From the NCBI GenBank assembly GCA_002690865.1, contig NZGG01000020.1, positions 1-39,205 of the forward strand: DNA of 39,205 bases, read 5' to 3'. Origin of the DNA: Gammaproteobacteria bacterium. Its GTDB lineage: Bacteria; Pseudomonadota; Gammaproteobacteria; Pseudomonadales; Azotimanducaceae. This document shows, piece after piece, positions 35,438 to 39,205 of the stretch (position 1 is its first letter; every line of letters begins with the position of its first letter). The notes below the pieces were generated by a model. That model saw only the letters and a list, made by a program, of their open reading frames with translations, had not been told where the DNA came from and made no database searches. A program made the position numbers and the translations under genes.

Positions 35438-36204
35438 TGCAGCAAGTAGCTGATTTGTACGAGGAGGGAAAAGAATTAAAAAAGTTGCTTGAGGCTATGT
35501 CCTCTGACGATTGGAATCGTATAACGCCCTTCAAGAGCTGGACCATCAATAATGTAATTCAGCATCTGCATGGCGCAGATAAGGCTGCGATGCTGTCCTT
35601 ATCCGATCGAGATAAATTTCTCGTTATAAAATACAACCGAAAAGCTCAAAGAACACTTATGTTTCCAAAGATTTATGGTCGAGAATTGGTAGATAATTGG
35701 TGGCGATTCTTTAATGAAATGTGTGATCATCTTAACCTTAGCGATCCAAAACGCCGGCTGACTTGGTTTGGTCCTGACATGGGAGTAATGATGTTTACCA
35801 CGGCCCGACAAATGGAGACTTGGGCGCATGGACAAGATATTTATGATTGCCTGAAAAAACCAAGGATACATACTGACCGTTTAAAAAATATAGCGGTTAT
35901 TGGTGTAAAAACGTTTGGATGGACGTTTATCAATAGGAGAATGAATCCTCCAAGTCCTGTCCCTTACGTTAGACTCGATGCTCCTTCTGGGGAGATCTGG
36001 GAATTTGGAGAACCCTCTGAGGATAACTATATCTCTGGTACCGCCGTCGAATTTTGTCATGTTGTTACTCAAGGGAGAAATATACGAGATAAGGATATTC
36101 ATTTGAATGTGGTCGGCGAGTCTGCACAGAAATGGATGGACATAGCGCAATGTTTTGCTGGTCCTCCCGAAACACCACCTAAGCCAGGGTTAAGAACTTC
36201 ATAG
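35437..36204 (+). CDS. TIGR03084-family protein (DinB/maleylpyruvate-isomerase-like fold)
   Basis: This 255-residue protein starts with a four-helix DinB-type domain: WTINNVIQHLHGADKAAMLSL provides one conserved metal-ligand His, and RQMETWAHGQDIYDCL provides the Glu and His pair. The segment RRLTWFGPDMG between them and the C-terminal YVRLDAPSGEIWEFG, GTAVEFCHVVTQGRN and AQKWMDIAQCFAGPP blocks are typical of TIGR03084. Relatives include mycothiol-dependent maleylpyruvate isomerases, so a metal-dependent thiol-conjugate enzyme is possible, but the substrate is unknown. It overlaps gltX by one base, and translational coupling to a synthetase gene is notable. Confidence 0.82.
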   Translation: MQQVADLYEEGKELKKLLEAMSSDDWNRITPFKSWTINNVIQHLHGADKAAMLSLSDRDKFLVIKYNRKAQRTLMFPKIYGRELVDNWWRFFNEMCDHLNLSDPKRRLTWFGPDMGVMMFTTARQMETWAHGQDIYDCLKKPRIHTDRLKNIAVIGVKTFGWTFINRRMNPPSPVPYVRLDAPSGEIWEFGEPSEDNYISGTAVEFCHVVTQGRNIRDKDIHLNVVGESAQKWMDIAQCFAGPPETPPKPGLRTS

Positions 36205-36233
36205 TTGAATGGTTTGGGTTAAAGAGATAGGAT
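36205..36233 (+). promoter_or_regulatory. Predicted promoter of tRNA-Ala
   Basis: A -35 TTGAAT (36205-36210) and a -10 TAGGAT (36228-36233) are separated by exactly 17 bases. The tRNA starts 15 bases after the -10, the right distance for a short leader. This is a prediction from hexamer matches. Confidence 0.5.
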
Positions 36234-36247
36234 TCTGTTCCGTTTTA

Positions 36248-36323
36248 GGGGCTATAGCTCAGCTGGGAGAGCGCGTGACTGGCAGTCACGAGGTCGGCAG
36301 TTCGATCCTGCCTAGCTCCACCA
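36248..36323 (+). tRNA. tRNA-Ala (anticodon GGC)
   Basis: This is a 76-base cloverleaf. Acceptor GGGGCTA pairs with TAGCTCC, with discriminator A and an encoded CCA. The anticodon stem CGTGA/TCACG encloses CTGGCAG with anticodon GGC. The T arm is GGCAGTTCGATCCTGCC. It follows the TIGR03084 gene, and its 3' end faces a GC-richer pair of accessory genes on the other strand. Confidence 0.97.
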
Positions 36324-36591
36324 ATTTCTTATTTTAAAACATGTTAACTCTCTGTTCGGCTTCGGATTTTTCCGAAATCGCTCAATGGGCGTAGACAAAA
36401 TTGAAGATACTGAAATACCCTTCGTACACCGTCCGAAAGGGACGGGTTTATTACTCCTAAAAAGCTCTCAGTGCGTCTCATGCAGTTCTTTTGTAACTGA
36501 AATGCATTTCTTTTTTTCAGTAGTCCTTTAAAAGATTTTCAATATTTAAAATACTGAACGATTTAACCTGCTGGGTTTATATTAAAGGCTC
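36324..36591. other. Intergenic stretch 3' of tRNA-Ala with two hairpins
   Basis: No gene is seen. A hairpin TTCGGA-TTTT-TCCGAA at 36361-36376 and a second, CCGTCC-GAAAG-GGACGG at 36429-36445 followed by GTTTATTA, may end the tRNA transcript. The second is the better terminator candidate but its U-tract is poor. The missing 3' half of the aldo/keto reductase gene is not detectable here. Confidence 0.45.
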
Positions 36592-37173
36592 TTAACGCTC
36601 CCACTGGCAATACTGACTGAGGTCTGATTCAACTTTTCGCTCGAACATATGATAATGCGGTTGCACGCTGATGATTTTGTCCCAGCCGTGGATCTCCGCC
36701 AGATCATTGCAGCGACACAACTGCGAGGAGTACATATTGGACAATCCTAGATAGCGGACCTTGTCGCTGCGCACCATGTCATTTAATGTTTGCATCATTT
36801 CCTCTAGGGGGAAATCTTGAGTCGTGCAATACGTGTACCTGATAAGGTCGATGTGGTCAGTTTTTAAACGCTTCAGACTGACTTCGATTTCTTTGATGAG
36901 GTTGCGTCGAGCTGGCCCGCCGTCCATGGGGTGGCCGTCTTTTGTCGCAATCACGAAATCGTGACGACGGCCTTGGATGCTGTTACCGATATATTCTTCT
37001 GACTTATCATCACCATACATATACGCAGTATCGATAAGAGTAATCCTATGATCGCTCGCAGCGCTCATGATCTTTTTGACGGTCGGCCCATCGACACTAA
37101 TGCCAAAAGCATCAGTCCCTAAATCTACCGCAGAAATTTCAAGGCCGGATTGTCCTAGCGTACGTTTTGGCAT
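36592..37173 (-). pseudogene. Truncated aldo/keto reductase
   Basis: The frame encodes only 193 residues of an aldo/keto reductase that normally has about 300-330. The N-terminal TLGQSGLEISAVDLGTDAFG, catalytic Asp48 and Tyr53 (IDTAYMYGDDKSEEYIG) and Lys78 (ATKDG) are present. The position of the fourth catalytic residue, usually His in IDLYQIH, reads IDLIRYT, apparently Thr114. The chain stops after SVQPHYHMFERKVESDLSQYC and WER, where relatives continue into the cofactor phosphate-binding half of the barrel. It should not fold as an active NADPH enzyme. It starts three bases after the TauD-type gene and shares its higher GC. Sequencing error at the stop is a less likely explanation because nothing homologous follows. 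Confidence 0.78.
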
Positions 37174-37176
37174 GGG

Positions 37177-37974
37177 TTACTGTATCGGACTTGCTTCACA
37201 CAATACGGTCACCCGTTGCATGCGTCTTTCTTCGCTGGTGTCGTAATCGGGGCAGGGTGAATGCAATACACTCCGGTTATCCCAAATGGCGATGGTCCCA
37301 ACCTCATAGTCGATACGAAATTGGTAAAACGCGCGAGTGGTGTGTTTATACAGGTATTCAAGAATTGCTTTACTCTCGTCCTTGTCTAGGCCAACGATGC
37401 TCTGAGTGAAGTTGCGGTTCACATAGAGTGCCTTTTTGCCGGTTTCAGGATGCGTGATGACAACAGGATGAGTGACCGGGTGTTCAATCTGCTCGTGATC
37501 AAACTGTCGCCCATCATGGATGGCAAATAATGGATCAACAAATGCCTTCATAGTATCCGAAAGATCTTCATAGGCCCGGTGCTGATTAGCGTAGAGCGTC
37601 GCGCCGCCTAGTGATGGTACCTTTCTGGCGAGTAGCATGGAGTACTTGGGTGTTAGTTTTTTCCATGAGACATCAGAATGCCAAGACTCTGAACGCAGCT
37701 GACCGATCTCCATGACATCATCAAAACCTGTGGCCGACGGCGAGAACCCATGGATATCAAGTTCACCATAGTGCATTCCAAACGCCCGCAGATCTTCGAC
37801 GGTTACATGTGCCTGCCCATGCAGCGCTATTGCACCGTACTGCAGCATCAGGTCGTTGATCTGCTCATAATCCGAGTTATCCATCTTGTTGATGTCAAAG
37901 CCCCATACCGCAGCGCCGCCAGCGCCGGTTAAGGGTTTAACACTTATCTGATCGTGCTGTTCCGCAATGCTCAT
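37177..37974 (-). CDS. TauD/TfdA-family Fe(II)/2-oxoglutarate dioxygenase
   Basis: This 265-residue non-haem iron dioxygenase has the facial triad visible as His99 and Asp101 (SESWHSDVSW) and His238 (NRSVLHSP), and the 2-oxoglutarate-binding Arg in RRMQRVTVL (251 or 254). SVKPLTGAGGAAVWGFDI near the start and LYVNRNFTQSIVGL in the core are typical. Members oxidise taurine, 2,4-D, alkyl sulfates or other small acids, releasing CO2 and succinate; the substrate here is unknown. The ATG at 37974 has a strong GGAGG six bases upstream and is preferred to the frame's upstream limit at 38022. It is followed by the truncated aldo/keto reductase. Base composition is richer in GC than neighbouring core genes. 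Confidence 0.9.
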   Translation of the reverse strand: MSIAEQHDQISVKPLTGAGGAAVWGFDINKMDNSDYEQINDLMLQYGAIALHGQAHVTVEDLRAFGMHYGELDIHGFSPSATGFDDVMEIGQLRSESWHSDVSWKKLTPKYSMLLARKVPSLGGATLYANQHRAYEDLSDTMKAFVDPLFAIHDGRQFDHEQIEHPVTHPVVITHPETGKKALYVNRNFTQSIVGLDKDESKAILEYLYKHTTRAFYQFRIDYEVGTIAIWDNRSVLHSPCPDYDTSEERRMQRVTVLCEASPIQ

Positions 37975-38166
37975 GGTTGCCTCCTGATTTCCATTGCAGT
38001 ATGCAGCTTTCCTCTGGGTCAAACAAATAGAACATCCACCATCAATAAAAGAGTTTTTATTGTCCTGACATAATTCCTGGCTGGTTTTACCTAATCATCG
38101 ATTGGTGGGCGTGTTTCCAATTATTAGAAGTACCGTTATTTGATCCCTTTGGGATATGTTGGGTTT

Positions 38167-39069
38167 TTAGAACTCATAAGTTTTTAGTTTATTTATGGCT
38201 TCTTGAGCATCATCTATCTTCTTTGTGATTGACTTGATCCTATTTACGAGAGTTTTGCGTTCTGACTCCTTTGAGTAGACGTTTGGGAGGTCTTTGATCA
38301 GTGCTTGATAGTACTTAATAACGAGCTTTTTCTCCTCTTCCGTACATTCATTCATTCTGGCCTCAGGGAAACGAAAATAAAAAATTTCACTTTCATTCTT
38401 CCTGTAAGTTTTTGTTTCAAGCTCCTGTCTAAGTCCATCTAATATCGAACTTACTGATGGAGTCTCAGTTTTTGATTCCTTCCGTTCCCAATTTTCCTCA
38501 ATATATCCGAATAGCCATTTGAAAAAAATAAAGAAAAAGGGAGCCAAAATAAGTAAAGTGAAAGGAACAATAATGATCCACTCAGCTAAGCTCATGTAGT
38601 CAACCGAATTGCGTAGACAAGTGCTTTGATCGCTCAAAACAGGACTATTAACGCTTTCACCAAAAACATTATCATCCAAATAAACTTTAACCTGATTTGA
38701 ACAGTAGCCGGAAGCATTCCAGAATGGGGCTAACATAAAGAGATAGAAGCCAGTCAGAGAAGGAAGTAGACAAAGTGCCCCATTAGGTATCGGCTCATAT
38801 CCCGTTGGATCTTCTTCTTTTGACCTTAAATCAGTCCAGGCCATGGCGACCAAAATTGCTAACGCAATGAATATACTCACGAAAATACTTAGCAACGAAC
38901 CGAACTTGAAAAACTGCCAAAGAATGATCTCGCTACAAAAAATGCCAACGATCAAACTAATGAAAATACCTATTAATTTCGCGGCTGACACAATAGAGAC
39001 CCCCTTTTCTCTATCTGGAAACTGGTAAGCCTCCAAAGCACTCTTGCTAAAAGCTACATGATTAGACAC
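38167..39069 (-). CDS. Membrane protein of unknown function with cytoplasmic helical tail
   Basis: This 300-residue protein is not recognised. Four hydrophobic segments are clear at about 28-48, 54-78, 98-116 and 160-188. A loop of about 40 residues between the third and fourth carries two cysteines (GYCSNQVKVYL and QSTCLRN) that could form a disulfide outside the membrane. After the last segment comes a highly charged, lysine/glutamate-rich region (190-300) with heptad-like helix at the C-terminus (RKTLVNRIKSITKKIDDAQEAINKL), probably a cytoplasmic coiled coil. The gene is AT-rich and stands alone. The length, single open frame and consistent topology support a real gene. Confidence 0.65.
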   Translation of the reverse strand: MSNHVAFSKSALEAYQFPDREKGVSIVSAAKLIGIFISLIVGIFCSEIILWQFFKFGSLLSIFVSIFIALAILVAMAWTDLRSKEEDPTGYEPIPNGALCLLPSLTGFYLFMLAPFWNASGYCSNQVKVYLDDNVFGESVNSPVLSDQSTCLRNSVDYMSLAEWIIIVPFTLLILAPFFFIFFKWLFGYIEENWERKESKTETPSVSSILDGLRQELETKTYRKNESEIFYFRFPEARMNECTEEEKKLVIKYYQALIKDLPNVYSKESERKTLVNRIKSITKKIDDAQEAINKLKTYEF

Positions 39070-39083
39070 GTAATTACTATGGT

Positions 39084-39098
39084 CTAGTTAGAAACTAG
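39084..39098. repeat. Small inverted repeat upstream of the orphan membrane-protein gene
   Basis: CTAGTT and AACTAG flank a three-base centre, 15-29 bases before the start codon on the minus strand. It could be an operator or a leader hairpin, and it is short enough to occur by chance. Confidence 0.3.
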
Positions 39099-39205
39099 AT
39101 GTTGCTAATATGGAGCTAGATAAAATAAAAGTGGCTAATAGTTAAAAGATTTGCACGGAGTTAGGAGACCATGAAAAGATATTAAAACAGATATAATCTT
39201 ATTAA

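Overview
This 39.2-kb window looks like chromosome from a gammaproteobacterium with moderate to low GC, probably an uncultured or marine lineage. The evidence is a Pseudomonas-like GltX, the order ydjA-like nitroreductase / 4.5S RNA / dnaX-ybaB-recR, and rnd followed by ycgL and ycgN, together with HrpA, DusA and full-length QueF. No plasmid, phage, transposase or integrase gene is visible. The species cannot be fixed from the sequence alone.

Layout. (1) 1-1693, minus strand: the 5' part of an 8-oxoguanine-deaminase-type amidohydrolase overlaps an NCS2 purine permease, forming a purine uptake and catabolism unit. (2) 1.8-2.6 kb: a decay zone with a broken BaxI_1-family membrane-protein gene (two in-frame stops and an internal deletion) and a frameshifted small membrane ORF. 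(3) 3.0-8.7 kb: cystathionine beta-synthase plus a gamma-lyase-type enzyme (reverse transsulfuration), tRNA-Glu, glutathione-dependent formaldehyde dehydrogenase, queF and a nitroreductase. (4) 8.76-9.04 kb: 4.5S RNA, a 26-bp perfect palindrome and tRNA-Ser(GGA). (5) 9.04-21.56 kb: a block in which every gene is on the minus strand and accessory. It holds a HAD phosphatase, a large ATP-grasp/PEP-utilising phosphotransferase-like enzyme, SDRs, a YdeP-type molybdoenzyme, DUF423, a DCC protein, a CaiB/BaiF CoA-transferase, an LLM flavin enzyme, a GNAT and a GDPD. It separates ffs/tRNA-Ser from dnaX, which are close neighbours in many relatives. (6) 21.6-26.4 kb: a tightly overlapping dnaX-ybaB-recR-rnd-ycgL-ycgN-membrane-protein operon. 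(7) 26.5-32.4 kb: MoxR AAA ATPase, VWA/CoxE-like protein and HrpA helicase. (8) 32.4-33.8 kb, minus: TerB-like protein and DusA. (9) 33.9-36.3 kb: gltX coupled to a TIGR03084 protein, then tRNA-Ala(GGC). (10) 36.6-39.1 kb, minus: a truncated aldo/keto reductase, a TauD-type dioxygenase and an unrecognised membrane protein.

The two stretches that are visibly richer in GC (about 9.6-13.0 kb and 36.6-38.0 kb) both lie just 3' of a tRNA gene and carry catabolic or modifying enzymes, so they look like acquired cargo. The least explained module is the HAD phosphatase plus PEP-utilising enzyme pair. Its architecture resembles rifampicin phosphotransferase, with an ATP-grasp domain, a large central domain and a swivelling His domain, so it may phosphorylate an unknown small molecule. 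All family calls come from reading the translated sequences without database searches, and GC statements are by eye.
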